Shown here: positions 1 to 6,823 of the stretch, in pieces
Layout: the number at the start of each line of letters is the position of its first letter
Numbering within the stretch: the stretch's first letter is position 1
Assembly: GCF_042648405.1 (NCBI RefSeq)
Contig: NZ_JBHRXV010000001.1
Location: forward strand, 496,001 to 560,000
DNA from: Sphingoaurantiacus capsulatus
GTDB taxonomy: Bacteria; Pseudomonadota; Alphaproteobacteria; Sphingomonadales; Sphingomonadaceae
Length of the DNA: 64,000 nucleotides
Direction of reading: 5' to 3'
Translations under genes and position numbers: made by a program
The notes under the pieces: model-generated
The model's input: the letters and a program-made list of their open reading frames with translations, nothing else
Told to the model about the DNA's origin: nothing
Database searches by the model: none

Positions 1-670
1 TGCCGGGCCACGGATAGGCCTTCAGCGCCTTCTTCGCGTCAGGCGAGAAGCCCGGCCATTCCATCCAGCCGATCTCCATCGCCATGCGGCGCGCGAAATG
101 CTCGGCGAGGATCATGATGTCCTCGGCGCGGACGCGTAGCGGCGGCAAGGTGATGACCTCAAACGACAGCCGGTCGAGCAGATCGGGGCGGAAGCGCCCC
201 TTCTCGACCATCAGCGGCAGATCCTCGTTGGTCGCGCCGACGACGCGCACGTCGACCTGCACCGGCCGGTTGGAGCCGAGGCGCGTCAGCTCGCCATATT
301 CGACGACGCGCAGCAGCCGCTCCTGCGCGGCCGCCGACAAGGTGCCGATCTCGTCCAGAAACAGCGTGCCGCCATCGGCATCCTCGAAGCGGCCGGCGCG
401 GCTCTTCTGCGCGCCGGTGAAGGCGCCGGCCTCATAGCCGAACAGCTCGGCATCGATGAGGTTTTCAGGGAGCGCGGCGCAATTCAAGGTGACCAGCGGC
501 CCGTCCCAGCGCGGCGAGAGGTGATGGAGACGCTCGGCGATCAGCTCCTTGCCGGTGCCGCGCTCGCCGATCACCAGCACGGGACGGGTCAGCGCCGCCG
601 CCTGGCTGGCCCGCTCGACGGCGTCGAGAAAGGCGGTCGATTGGCCGACGAGGGTGGTCGCTTTCTGCAT
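1..670 (-). CDS. pspF: PspF, sigma-54-dependent activator of the phage-shock operon (partial, 3' end outside window)
   Basis: AAA+ enhancer-binding protein that should activate RNA polymerase-sigma54 at the psp promoter facing it. The visible 223 residues start at ATG 670 and carry the Walker A-like GERGTGKE, the sigma54-contacting GAFTGA loop, Walker B TLFLDEIG and an ATN sensor region. There is no N-terminal receiver or GAF domain, as expected for PspF. In the known family PspF is held inactive by PspA. It is divergent from the psp operon with about 210 nt of shared regulatory DNA. The C-terminal Fis-type DNA-binding domain lies beyond base 1. Family call is firm; the PspF identity rests on context. 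Confidence 0.93.
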   Translation of the reverse strand, partial: MQKATTLVGQSTAFLDAVERASQAAALTRPVLVIGERGTGKELIAERLHHLSPRWDGPLVTLNCAALPENLIDAELFGYEAGAFTGAQKSRAGRFEDADGGTLFLDEIGTLSAAAQERLLRVVEYGELTRLGSNRPVQVDVRVVGATNEDLPLMVEKGRFRPDLLDRLSFEVITLPPLRVRAEDIMILAEHFARRMAMEIGWMEWPGFSPDAKKALKAYPWPG

Positions 671-752
671 GGCGCCAAGAGTTAGCGCAAATTCCCAATT
701 CTTGGCAACGGAGCTTCATCTCCGGTTCATCGCAACGCCGGCGGATTTTCCA

Positions 753-765
753 CAACCTCTTGATA
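753..765 (-). promoter_or_regulatory. Predicted IHF site in the psp control region
   Basis: CAACCTCTTGATA matches the reverse form of the IHF consensus (YAANNNNTTGATW) at every fixed position. It lies about 30 bp upstream of the -24 element. In enterobacterial psp control regions IHF bends DNA between the PspF-bound upstream sites and the sigma54 promoter, so the position fits. Inferred from sequence only. Confidence 0.6.
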
Positions 766-793
766 TTGTAGACTTTCAACCATGCCAGAAAAG

Positions 794-810
794 TTGGCAC
801 ACCCGTTGCA
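794..810 (+). promoter_or_regulatory. Sigma-54 (-24/-12) promoter of the psp operon
   Basis: TTGGCAC, five bases, then TTGCA: an excellent match to the sigma54 consensus, with GG at 796-797 and GC at 808-809 exactly 12 bp apart. The expected start point is near 821, giving about 60 nt of leader before the ATG at 882. It faces the psp genes and lies opposite a PspF-type activator gene, which strongly supports the call. Confidence 0.9.
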
Positions 811-881
811 ATACTGTTGGCATGGCAGCGGGATGGTCCCGCCGCCGATCAAAATCGAAGCAGAGATCGGGAGATACGGAA

Positions 882-1043
882 ATGTTCGCGCAGTCGAATG
901 AGAGCCTCAAGCGGATCGTCGTGGGTGGCCTCGGTGCGGCATTGTTCGGCCTGACCTGCCTTGTCGCGGCGGCCGGCCCGGCCCAGGTGGACCAGGTCCA
1001 GATCGCCGCTACCGCTCAACCGGCCACTACCCTCCAGTCCTGA
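882..1043 (+). CDS. Small single-pass membrane protein, first gene of the psp transcript
   Basis: A 53-residue protein with one hydrophobic segment (about residues 11-31, RIVVGGLGAALFGLTCLVAA) and a short polar Ala/Gln/Thr-rich tail. GGGAG at 869-873 sits 8 nt before the ATG. It is the first reading frame after the sigma54 promoter and is separated from pspA by a strong terminator-like hairpin. I do not recognise a named family. The hydrophobic part could be a signal peptide or a membrane anchor. Its position implies strong induction under envelope stress. The longer open frame beginning upstream at 549 is rejected because it would start before the promoter. Confidence 0.7.
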   Translation: MFAQSNESLKRIVVGGLGAALFGLTCLVAAAGPAQVDQVQIAATAQPATTLQS

Positions 1044-1053
1044 GGCCGGTACT

Positions 1054-1093
1054 GGCCCGGGCGGACCCCCTCCCCGCCCGGGCCTCCCTTTTT
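1054..1093 (+). terminator. Intrinsic terminator / attenuator between the small psp ORF and pspA
   Basis: Perfect 10-bp stem GGCCCGGGCG (1054-1063) with CGCCCGGGCC (1075-1084), 11-nt loop, then TCCC and five T residues (1089-1093). It has the form of a Rho-independent terminator but lies inside the operon, only about 19 nt before the pspA start. It may set a ratio between a short abundant transcript and read-through into pspA. Confidence 0.7.
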
Positions 1094-1111
1094 CAAACGG
1101 AGTAAGCAACC

Positions 1112-1795
1112 ATGGGTATCTTCTCGCGAACCCGCGACATCATCGCCGCCAACGTCACCGATCTTCTCGATCGCGCCGAGGACCCGGCGAAGATGATCCG
1201 GATGATCATCATGGAGATGGAGGAGACGCTGGTTGAGGTTCGCGCGTCGGCTGCCCGCACCATCGCCGATCAGAAGGAAATGCGCCGCACGATCGCCAAG
1301 ATCGACATCGCGCAGGCGAGCTGGGCGGAGAAGGCCGAGCTGGCGCTGTCGAAGGGCCGCGAGGACCTCGCCAAGGCGGCGCTGGTCGAGAAGCAGAAGC
1401 TCGGCGGCATGGCCCAGCAGATGCAGGGCGAGATCGGTACCCTCGATGAGTCGCTGATGCACCACGAGGCCGACATCCAGAAGCTCGAGGCGAAGCTGCG
1501 CGAAGCCCGCGCCCGCCAGAACGCCGTGCTGTCGCGGCTGGAGACCGCCACCAACCGCGCGAAGATGCGCAACATCTACGCCGGCCCGCGCGTCGACGAA
1601 GCCTTCGCCAAGTTCGAGATCCTCGAGCGCCGCGTCGACCTCGCCGAGGGCCGCGCCGAGGTGTTCGAGCTGGGCAAGCCCCGCACGCTCGAGGACGAGT
1701 TCGCCGAGCTTCGCACCGGTGACGCCGTCGATGCCGAGTTCGAGGAGCTGAAGAACCGCATGGCGCTTCAGCAGCAGCAGAAGGCGGCTGAATAA
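1112..1795 (+). CDS. pspA: PspA, phage-shock protein A / IM30 family
   Basis: Peripheral inner-membrane ESCRT-III-like protein of 227 residues that binds stressed membranes and, in the known system, inhibits PspF. The sequence starts MGIFSRTRDIIAANVTDLL, the usual amphipathic membrane-binding helix, and continues as long charged coiled coil (about residues 25-215) typical of PspA/Vipp1. The length matches PspA rather than Vipp1, with no Vipp1 C-terminal extension. Its TAA stop overlaps the pspB ATG, so translation is coupled. The start is preceded by an ACGGAG Shine-Dalgarno sequence. Confidence 0.95.
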   Translation: MGIFSRTRDIIAANVTDLLDRAEDPAKMIRMIIMEMEETLVEVRASAARTIADQKEMRRTIAKIDIAQASWAEKAELALSKGREDLAKAALVEKQKLGGMAQQMQGEIGTLDESLMHHEADIQKLEAKLREARARQNAVLSRLETATNRAKMRNIYAGPRVDEAFAKFEILERRVDLAEGRAEVFELGKPRTLEDEFAELRTGDAVDAEFEELKNRMALQQQQKAAE

Positions 1796-2076
1796 TGGAA
1801 GACGTTCTTGTCCCCATCGCCATCTGCGGGATGCTGTTCATCGGGCTTCCCTGGCTGATCTTCCACTACACTACGCAGTGGAAGCGGGCCCGGGGCCTCT
1901 CGATGGAAGACGAGCAGCTGCTCGACAACCTCCACGAGGCCGCCCGCCGCCTCGACGACCGCCTGCACTCGATCGAGCGCATCATGACCGCCGAGAACCC
2001 CCGCTGGCGCGAAGCCGCCATCCAGGATCACACCGCCGAGATGAAGGAGCTCCCCAATGTCCGCTCGTCGCACTAG
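1795..2076 (+). CDS. pspB: PspB, envelope stress response membrane protein
   Basis: 93 residues: an N-terminal transmembrane helix (about 5-25), then a charged coiled coil ending in RLDDRLHSIERIMTAENPRW. That corresponds to the conserved PspB tail (RxxxLExILDxxxPxWR). PspB and PspC sense envelope damage and release PspF from PspA in the known pathway. The start overlaps the pspA stop and the 3' end overlaps pspC by 20 nt. The C-terminal 20 residues extend past the usual PspB end. Confidence 0.9.
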   Translation: MEDVLVPIAICGMLFIGLPWLIFHYTTQWKRARGLSMEDEQLLDNLHEAARRLDDRLHSIERIMTAENPRWREAAIQDHTAEMKELPNVRSSH

Positions 2077-2437
2077 CTTCTACCTCGACAAGCGTAACGC
2101 CAAGTTCCTGGGCGTCTGTGCCGGCATCGCCGACTACACCGGCGTCGACATCACCATCGTCCGCATCCTGACGGCGCTCGGCGTGTGGTTTTCGGGCGGC
2201 AGCCTGCTGGTGGCCTATTTCATCACCGCCTGGATCGCCAATTCGAAGCCCTACGCGCTGTACGATCAGGACGCCGACACCAAGAAGTTCTGGCAGAACG
2301 CCCGCGTGGCGCCGCAGCGCACCATCCGCGACGTGAACTCGAGCTTCCGCGACGTCGACCGCCGCCTGCGCGACATCGAGGGCTATGTCACCTCGTCGAA
2401 CCGCCGCCTGGCGAGCGAGATCGACAATCTGCGCTGA
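2057..2437 (+). CDS. pspC: PspC, envelope stress sensor with PspC domain
   Basis: 126 residues. An N-terminal PspC domain is recognisable: YLDKRNAKFLGVCAGIADYTG followed by a hydrophobic helix (about 33-62), then a basic C-terminal region with coiled-coil character (RRLRDIEGYV). In the family PspC partners PspB in the inner membrane and can recruit PspA. The start lies within pspB, 20 nt upstream of its stop, so the two are translationally coupled. The following intergenic gap is 30 nt with a strong AGGGAGG site for the next gene. Confidence 0.92.
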   Translation: MSARRTSFYLDKRNAKFLGVCAGIADYTGVDITIVRILTALGVWFSGGSLLVAYFITAWIANSKPYALYDQDADTKKFWQNARVAPQRTIRDVNSSFRDVDRRLRDIEGYVTSSNRRLASEIDNLR

Positions 2438-2467
2438 CCGCGCCGACGACAATTCAGGGAGGTTTAG

Positions 2468-2758
2468 ATGGACTTTGGTGGACCTGGCTTCGTGCTCGCG
2501 ATCATCGCGATCTCGACCTTGGGCTGGCTGATCAACAATTGGATCCGCGCCCGCCACGGCTACCCCGTCGAGGGCGAATGGGGCGGCACGCACAGCAAGG
2601 GCGACGTGGACGCCACTCGCAAGGTCGAGCTGCTGACGCAGGAGAACGACCGGCTGAAGGGCCAGCTCACGCGGCTGGAAGACCGGCTCGCGGTGCTGGA
2701 GCGGATCGCCACCGATCCCGCCACCCGCGTCTCGAAGGAAATCGACGCGCTGCGCTGA
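2468..2758 (+). CDS. PspB-like small membrane/coiled-coil protein, copy 1
   Basis: 96 residues: transmembrane helix at about 6-25, then RARHGYPVEGEWGG, then a coiled coil ending RLEDRLAVLERIATDPATR and KEIDALR. The architecture and the LExI register match PspB, and the next gene repeats the HGYP..WG linker and LERIATD motif. An AGGGAGG Shine-Dalgarno sequence lies 6-8 nt before the ATG. It is probably co-transcribed with pspABC and may sense stress or partner PspC or PspA, but that is inference. It could equally be a sphingomonad-specific family only distantly related to PspB. Confidence 0.75.
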   Translation: MDFGGPGFVLAIIAISTLGWLINNWIRARHGYPVEGEWGGTHSKGDVDATRKVELLTQENDRLKGQLTRLEDRLAVLERIATDPATRVSKEIDALR

Positions 2759-2792
2759 TCACAGCCGCACCGTCGCAAAGGGAGAGAAGAAA

Positions 2793-3110
2793 ATGAGTGA
2801 ATTTGGCCCCCTGATCCCGCTCGCCGGAATGGCGGTCGGCCTCGTCGCAGTCCTCGGTTGGGTGTTCACCACCTGGCTCCGCGTGAAGCACGGCTATCCG
2901 CTCGAAAACAGCTGGGGCAAGGCGATCCATCCGGTCGCCAGCACCGAGACGACCGAGCGGCTGCGCCTGATCGCCACCGAGAATGCGCAGCTCCGCGCCG
3001 AGGTCGCGAGCCTGAAGGACCGCACCGCCGTGCTGGAGCGCATCGCCACCGACCAGTCGGCGCAACTCGATCGCCAGATCGAGAGTCTGCGCGACATCAA
3101 GGTCAACTGA
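2793..3110 (+). CDS. PspB-like small membrane/coiled-coil protein, copy 2
   Basis: 105 residues, the longest of the array. Transmembrane helix at about 8-29, then RVKHGYPLENSWG, nearly the same linker as copy 1, then a coiled coil with LKDRTAVLERIATDQSAQLD and a tail QIESLRDIKVN. Preceded by AAAGGGAGAGAAG. Copies 1 and 2 look like the most recent duplication because both the linker and the coiled-coil motif agree. No catalytic motif; role presumed structural or sensory at the inner membrane. Confidence 0.75.
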   Translation: MSEFGPLIPLAGMAVGLVAVLGWVFTTWLRVKHGYPLENSWGKAIHPVASTETTERLRLIATENAQLRAEVASLKDRTAVLERIATDQSAQLDRQIESLRDIKVN

Positions 3111-3120
3111 GGAGGCCGCG

Positions 3121-3387
3121 ATGCCGGGTTGGGTCTGGTTCTTTGCGATCGTGGTCGGCGTGCCGGTGGTGTTCACCTTCCTCGGCGACATGTTCAAGCG
3201 CTGGGTGAAGCTGAAGGAAAAGCAGCTTGAGCTGGCCGCGAACGGCGCCGCCGAACGCGCGGTGCGGCAGACGGCGGTGATCGAGCGGCTGGAGGCGCGG
3301 GTCCGCGTGCTGGAGCGCATCGCCACCGACAGCGGCACGAGCGTCGCCGGCCAGATCGAGGCCCTGCGCGACGACCGGGTCAACTGA
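3121..3387 (+). CDS. PspB-like small membrane/coiled-coil protein, copy 3
   Basis: 88 residues starting MPGWVWFFAIVVGVPVVF, a transmembrane helix at about 3-21, then a basic stretch (KRWVKLKEKQLE) and a coiled coil with RVRVLERIATDSGTSVAGQ and a tail ALRDDRVN. The tail resembles that of copy 2 (LRDIKVN). Only 10 nt separate it from the previous gene, with GAGGAGG as ribosome site. It lacks the HGYP linker of copies 1 and 2. Same inferred role as the rest of the array. Confidence 0.75.
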   Translation: MPGWVWFFAIVVGVPVVFTFLGDMFKRWVKLKEKQLELAANGAAERAVRQTAVIERLEARVRVLERIATDSGTSVAGQIEALRDDRVN

Positions 3388-3413
3388 GATACAGGTTTTA
3401 GGGGAGTAGCGAG

Positions 3414-3656
3414 ATGAACCCGTTTGAGATGGTGGTCCTGATCGTCGCGATCGTCGTGCTGGGCCGCGTCATCAGCTCGAAGTACCGCGCCGGCCATGCC
3501 CGCGGCGAGCAGAACGATACGGCCATGGCCGCCGAGAACGCCCGGCTGAAGCATGAGATGCAGCAGCTGAAGGACCGGATCGGCACGCTGGAGCGCATCG
3601 CCGTCGACAAGCGCAGCCGCCTTGCCGACGAGATCGACGCGCTGGGCCGCGACTGA
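3414..3656 (+). CDS. PspB-like small membrane/coiled-coil protein, copy 4
   Basis: 80 residues. Transmembrane helix at about 5-20 (MVVLIVAIVVLGRVI), short basic linker (SKYRAGHARGEQND), then a coiled coil with LKDRIGTLERIAVDKRSRLADEI. The LERIA-D motif and the final EIDAL are shared with copy 1. AGGGGAG precedes the ATG. Shortest linker of the set. Part of the same head-to-tail array and probably the same transcript. Confidence 0.73.
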   Translation: MNPFEMVVLIVAIVVLGRVISSKYRAGHARGEQNDTAMAAENARLKHEMQQLKDRIGTLERIAVDKRSRLADEIDALGRD

Positions 3657-3681
3657 GACACACCGAGAAGGGAGAGATCCC

Positions 3682-3927
3682 ATGCTTGAGACCACGAACC
3701 TCCTCGTCCTGACCGGCAGCTCGATCGTCGCAATCGCCATGCTCGGCATGGTCTGGGCCTGGAGCTGGAAGGGCTGGCTGGAATTCAAGCGCCAGCAGCT
3801 GACCACCGGGACCGGCGTGGCCGACGAGGCAATGCCCGTCGCCCAGGTCGGCAACCGCATCGAGCTGGCCGACCTGCGCGAGCGGGTGAAGAAGCTGGAA
3901 GCGATCGCCGCGGGGGTGGATTTGTAG
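3682..3927 (+). CDS. PspB-like small membrane/coiled-coil protein, copy 5 (most diverged)
   Basis: 81 residues from ATG 3682, chosen because AAGGGAGAG lies just upstream; the longer frame from 3622 would run back into copy 4. Transmembrane helix at about 8-27, then WKGWLEFKRQQLTTGTG, then a short coiled coil RERVKKLEAIAAGVDL. The motif is degraded to LEAIA and the C-terminal tail after it is lost. Last gene of the array, followed by a 109-bp inverted repeat that could end the transcript. Confidence 0.68.
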   Translation: MLETTNLLVLTGSSIVAIAMLGMVWAWSWKGWLEFKRQQLTTGTGVADEAMPVAQVGNRIELADLRERVKKLEAIAAGVDL

Positions 3928-3932
3928 CCCTC

Positions 3933-4041
3933 ATCCTCCCCGGTACGGGGAGGGGGACCCTGCGCAGCAGGGTGGAGGGGGTCCGGTGCCGGCTACCCCT
4001 CCACCGCCTGCGGCGGTCCCCCTCCCCGTTCCGGGGAGGAT
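3933..4041. repeat. Long imperfect palindrome (about 109 bp) after the psp array
   Basis: Outer arms ATCCTCCCCGG and CCGGGGAGGAT, with nested complementary blocks (AGGGGGACC/GGTCCCCCT and GGTGGAGGGG/CCCCTCCACC). Same general build as the elements at 31721 and 48968: C/T-rich ends and nested self-complementary blocks. No open frame. It may act as a terminator for psp read-through and as a non-autonomous mobile element. Confidence 0.7.
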
Positions 4042-4084
4042 CAACCCAGTTGACCCCTCGCCCACCTTCCCGCATTCCCGCCGC

Positions 4085-4501
4085 ATGGCGACGCCGCAAA
4101 GCTTCGACGACATCCGCGAGGAATTCGATCTCCTCGACCGCGAGGACCGCTACCGCCTGCTGATCGACCTCGGCCGCGCGCTGGAGCCGATGCCCGACGC
4201 GCTGAAGACCGACGCCACCAAGGTGCGCGGCTGTTCCGCCCAGGTCTGGGTCTATCCGGTGGCGCAGGACGACGGCCGGCTGCACTTCCTCGCCGACAGC
4301 GACGCGCACATCACCAAGGGCATCGTCGCGTTGATCCTGCGGCTGGTGCAGGACCGGACGCCGGCGGAGATCATCGCGCTCGACATCCGCGCCGAGCTCG
4401 AACCCTTCGACCTCGCCGGGCAATTGAGTTCCAACCGCACGCAGGGCATCCCCAACATGATCGAGCTGATCCGCGCCACCGCCGCGCGGCTCGCGGCATG
4501 A
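4085..4501 (+). CDS. sufE: SufE, cysteine desulfurase activator
   Basis: 138 residues from ATG 4085. SufE/YgdK fold: it accepts persulfide sulfur from SufS for Fe-S cluster assembly in the cytoplasm. The catalytic cysteine is C50 in TKVRGCSAQVW; other family motifs are an N-terminal DLLDREDRYRLLIDLG and a C-terminal RTQGIPNMIELIRATA. No other suf gene is present, so sufE is orphaned from its operon here. Its stop overlaps the next gene as ATGA, starting a tightly packed set of four genes. Confidence 0.92.
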   Translation: MATPQSFDDIREEFDLLDREDRYRLLIDLGRALEPMPDALKTDATKVRGCSAQVWVYPVAQDDGRLHFLADSDAHITKGIVALILRLVQDRTPAEIIALDIRAELEPFDLAGQLSSNRTQGIPNMIELIRATAARLAA

Positions 4502-4962
4502 GCGAGACGCGCAGCCCCGACGAGAAGCTGCGGCGCTTCGTCGACAGCTTCCTGCTCGGCATCCCGCACATCAAGGCGCTGGGCGTCCGCTACCACGGCC
4601 ACGGCCGCGGCTGGGCGGAGCTGGAGCTGCCCTACGCCGATCATCTCGTCGCCTATCCGGATGCCGATCAATCCGGTGGCGGTATCGTCGCGTCGGGGGC
4701 GATCTTCACGCTGATGGATTCGGTCGGCGGCTTCTCGGTGCTGACCGCCGCCAGCCAGATGCAGCCGCTCGCTACGCTCGACCTGCGGCTCGACTATCTC
4801 CGCCCCGCGACGCCCGGCGAATCGGTGTTCGGCAAGTCGGAGGTTCACAAGCTCACCCGCAGCGTCGCGTTCGTGCACGGCATGGCGCACAACGGCGACC
4901 CGTCGCGGCCGATCGCGCACATGACCGGGACCTTCATGTTCACCGCGGGGGCCAAGCAATGA
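4498..4962 (+). CDS. PaaI-type hotdog-fold thioesterase (first of tandem pair)
   Basis: 154 residues, hotdog fold. The central helix region GGIVASGAIFTLMDSVGGFS and strand ATLDLRLDYLRPA are typical of the PaaI/YbgC group, which hydrolyses acyl-CoA thioesters, often aromatic ones. It overlaps sufE upstream and the second thioesterase downstream by 4 nt each. Substrate cannot be read from the sequence. The pair may form a heteromer, which is inference from adjacency. Confidence 0.8.
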   Translation: MSETRSPDEKLRRFVDSFLLGIPHIKALGVRYHGHGRGWAELELPYADHLVAYPDADQSGGGIVASGAIFTLMDSVGGFSVLTAASQMQPLATLDLRLDYLRPATPGESVFGKSEVHKLTRSVAFVHGMAHNGDPSRPIAHMTGTFMFTAGAKQ

Positions 4963-5408
4963 GCTTCGCCTCGCTCGCCGACGAGCTGCGCGCCGGGCCG
5001 TCGTCGGGCTCGCTCGGCTCGCTGCCCTACGCCGCCTATCTCGGGCTGCACTATGCGGTGCACGGCCGCGAGCTGGTCATCACCATGCCCTATGCCGAGC
5101 ATCTGGTCGGCCAGCCCTATCCGCCGCGCCTGCACGGCGGCACCGTCGCCGGGCTGCTCGAGATCGCCGCCACCGCGACCCTGCTCATCCGCCTGCCGCG
5201 CGACGAGCCGCTGCCCAAGGTGAAGCCGGTCAACGTCACCGTCGACTATCTGCGCGCCGGCCAGCCGCAGGACACCTTTGCCGCGGCACACGTCAACCGC
5301 CTCGGCCGCCGCATCGCCAATCTGTCGGTGATCGCCTGGCAGGAGGATCGCGAGAAGCCGATCGCCACGGCGCATATGAACATCATGCTGGACCGCGCCG
5401 CGACGTGA
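4959..5408 (+). CDS. PaaI-type hotdog-fold thioesterase (second of tandem pair)
   Basis: 149 residues. The hotdog core is visible as PPRLHGGTVAGLLEIAATAT and KPVNVTVDYLRAGQPQD. It aligns in order with its upstream neighbour but is clearly diverged from it (HGGT rather than ASGAI at the active-site helix), so this is an old duplication or two independent family members. Translationally coupled on both sides by 4-nt overlaps. Probable acyl-CoA thioesterase of unknown substrate. Confidence 0.8.
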   Translation: MSFASLADELRAGPSSGSLGSLPYAAYLGLHYAVHGRELVITMPYAEHLVGQPYPPRLHGGTVAGLLEIAATATLLIRLPRDEPLPKVKPVNVTVDYLRAGQPQDTFAAAHVNRLGRRIANLSVIAWQEDREKPIATAHMNIMLDRAAT

Positions 5409-6154
5409 CCCTGGGCGAGCCGCTGCTGCTGGCGGCGGTGGCCGCCACCTTCTTCGCGGCCGGGCTGGTGAAGGGCGTCACCGGCATGGGCCTGCCGACG
5501 GTGGCGATGGGCGTGCTCGGCGCGCTGCTCTCGCCGCTCGCCGCCGCCAGCCTGCTGGTGGTGCCGTCGGCCGTCACCAACATTTGGCAATTGCTTGCCG
5601 GGCCGAGCTTCGGCGCGCTGATCCGCCGGCTGTGGCCGATGATGCTGGGCGTCACGATCGGCACGCTCGCCGGCCTGTCGCTGCTCACCGGCGGCGACAC
5701 CCGCACTGCCACCGCCGCGCTCGGCGGCGCGCTGGTCGCCTATGCGCTCTACACTTTGGTCGCCAAGCCGTTCACCGTGCCGGCGCGCGCCGAAACCTGG
5801 GCGTCGCCGCTCGTCGGGCTGACCACCGGCGCGGTCACCGGCGGCACCGGCGTGTTCGTCATCCCCGCCGTGCCGTACCTGCAATCGCTCGGCCTCGCGA
5901 AGGACGACCTCGTCCAGGCGCTCGGCCTGTCCTTCACCGTCTCCACCTTCGCGCTCGCCGCCGGCCTCGCGTGGCGCGGGGCGTATGAGGTGGGCAATTT
6001 CGCGCTGTCGGCGCTGGCGGTGGTACCGGCGCTGATCGGCATGTGGGCGGGGCAGCAGCTGCGCGACCGGGTGAGCCCGGCGACCTTCAAGCGCTGGTTC
6101 CTGATCTTCCTGCTGTTGCTCGGCGCCGAGATGCTGTCGCGGGTGATGCGATAG
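5405..6154 (+). CDS. TauE/SafE family membrane permease (putative sulfite/organic anion exporter)
   Basis: 249 residues with about eight hydrophobic segments and the two-fold internal arrangement of the TauE/SafE family: an N-terminal GLVKGVTGMGLPTVAMG and a second-half GLTTGAVTGGTGVFVIPAVPYL. The start is GTG 5405, overlapping the previous stop as GTGA. Family members export sulfite or sulfoacids; with sufE three genes upstream a sulfur link is possible but unproven. Last gene of the four-gene cluster, followed by a REPIN-like repeat. Confidence 0.82.
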   Translation: MTLGEPLLLAAVAATFFAAGLVKGVTGMGLPTVAMGVLGALLSPLAAASLLVVPSAVTNIWQLLAGPSFGALIRRLWPMMLGVTIGTLAGLSLLTGGDTRTATAALGGALVAYALYTLVAKPFTVPARAETWASPLVGLTTGAVTGGTGVFVIPAVPYLQSLGLAKDDLVQALGLSFTVSTFALAAGLAWRGAYEVGNFALSALAVVPALIGMWAGQQLRDRVSPATFKRWFLIFLLLLGAEMLSRVMR

Positions 6155-6192
6155 CTCAGCGTTGCCTGAGCCGTACCCCAGCCATCAATTCA

Positions 6193-6270
6193 TCGTCACC
6201 CCCGCGCAGGCGGGGGTCCATACTCCGAAGCGTCGGCGGTAATGGATCCCCGCCTGCGCGGGGATGACGA
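6193..6270. repeat. REPIN-like palindrome, copy A
   Basis: Two inverted arms of about 25 nt (TCGTCACCCCCGCGCAGGCG...) ending GGGGATGACGA, around the spacer CTCCGAAGCGTCGGCGG. The spacer is the same as at 9174 and is found inverted at 56027. Between convergent genes. Confidence 0.85.
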
Positions 6271-6283
6271 TATTGGGGGTGGC

Positions 6284-6823
6284 TCAGGCTCCGCCCACGG
6301 CCGCCCGGCGCTCTGCGGCGCGGTTGAGGACTTCATACGCCGCCTGCACCGCCTGGAATTTCGCTGCGGCCTCGGCATCGCCGGCATTGCGGTCGGGGTG
6401 GTGCAGCTTCACCAGCCGGCGGTGCGCGGCCTTGACCGCGGCGTCGTCGGCGTCGCTCTCCAGTTCGAGCACCTTCAGCGCATCGAGCTCGCCGCGGCTG
6501 CGCGAGCCGTCGCCTTCGCCCCACGCCCAATGGTCGGCGCGGCGATAGCGTTTCTCGCCCTCGGCCGCCTGTTCGCGCGCGGCGGCTTCCTCGGCGGTGA
6601 GGCCGCGGAAGTAATCCCATTGCTTGTTGTATTCGCCGGCGTGCGTTTCGCAGAAATACCAGCGCTCGGGGCTGTTGGGGGCCTTGGGCGCCGGGCGGTC
6701 GCCGGCCTCGGTGCAGCCTTCGCGGTCGCACAGGCGCACGTTCGCCGCCGCCGTCGTCGACGAGCCATAGGGCCGCCAGCGGGGGAAGCCCCAGTCGTCG
6801 TTTCTCGTCGGTCGGCGCGCCAT
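6284..6823 (-). CDS. J-domain (DnaJ-like) protein
   Basis: 179 residues; the J domain is at the C-terminal end (about residues 115-172) with ALKVLELESDADDAAVKAAH, the signature HPD in KLHHPDRNAG, and a closing QAAYEVLN. It would stimulate an Hsp70 partner such as DnaK. The N-terminal two thirds contains CDREGCTEAG and YFCETHAGEYNKQWDYFRGL, a small Cys/His region that could bind zinc. No Gly/Phe or DnaJ-type zinc domain. The start ATG 6823 overlaps the upstream stop as TGATG; GTG 6826 is the alternative. Confidence 0.85.
   Translation of the reverse strand: MARRPTRNDDWGFPRWRPYGSSTTAAANVRLCDREGCTEAGDRPAPKAPNSPERWYFCETHAGEYNKQWDYFRGLTAEEAAAREQAAEGEKRYRRADHWAWGEGDGSRSRGELDALKVLELESDADDAAVKAAHRRLVKLHHPDRNAGDAEAAAKFQAVQAAYEVLNRAAERRAAVGGA

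Noticed and set aside
549..881. 5' extension of the small psp-leader protein to position 549
   Set aside because: The sigma54 promoter and IHF site lie inside this stretch and pspF runs antisense, so the gene must begin after the promoter.
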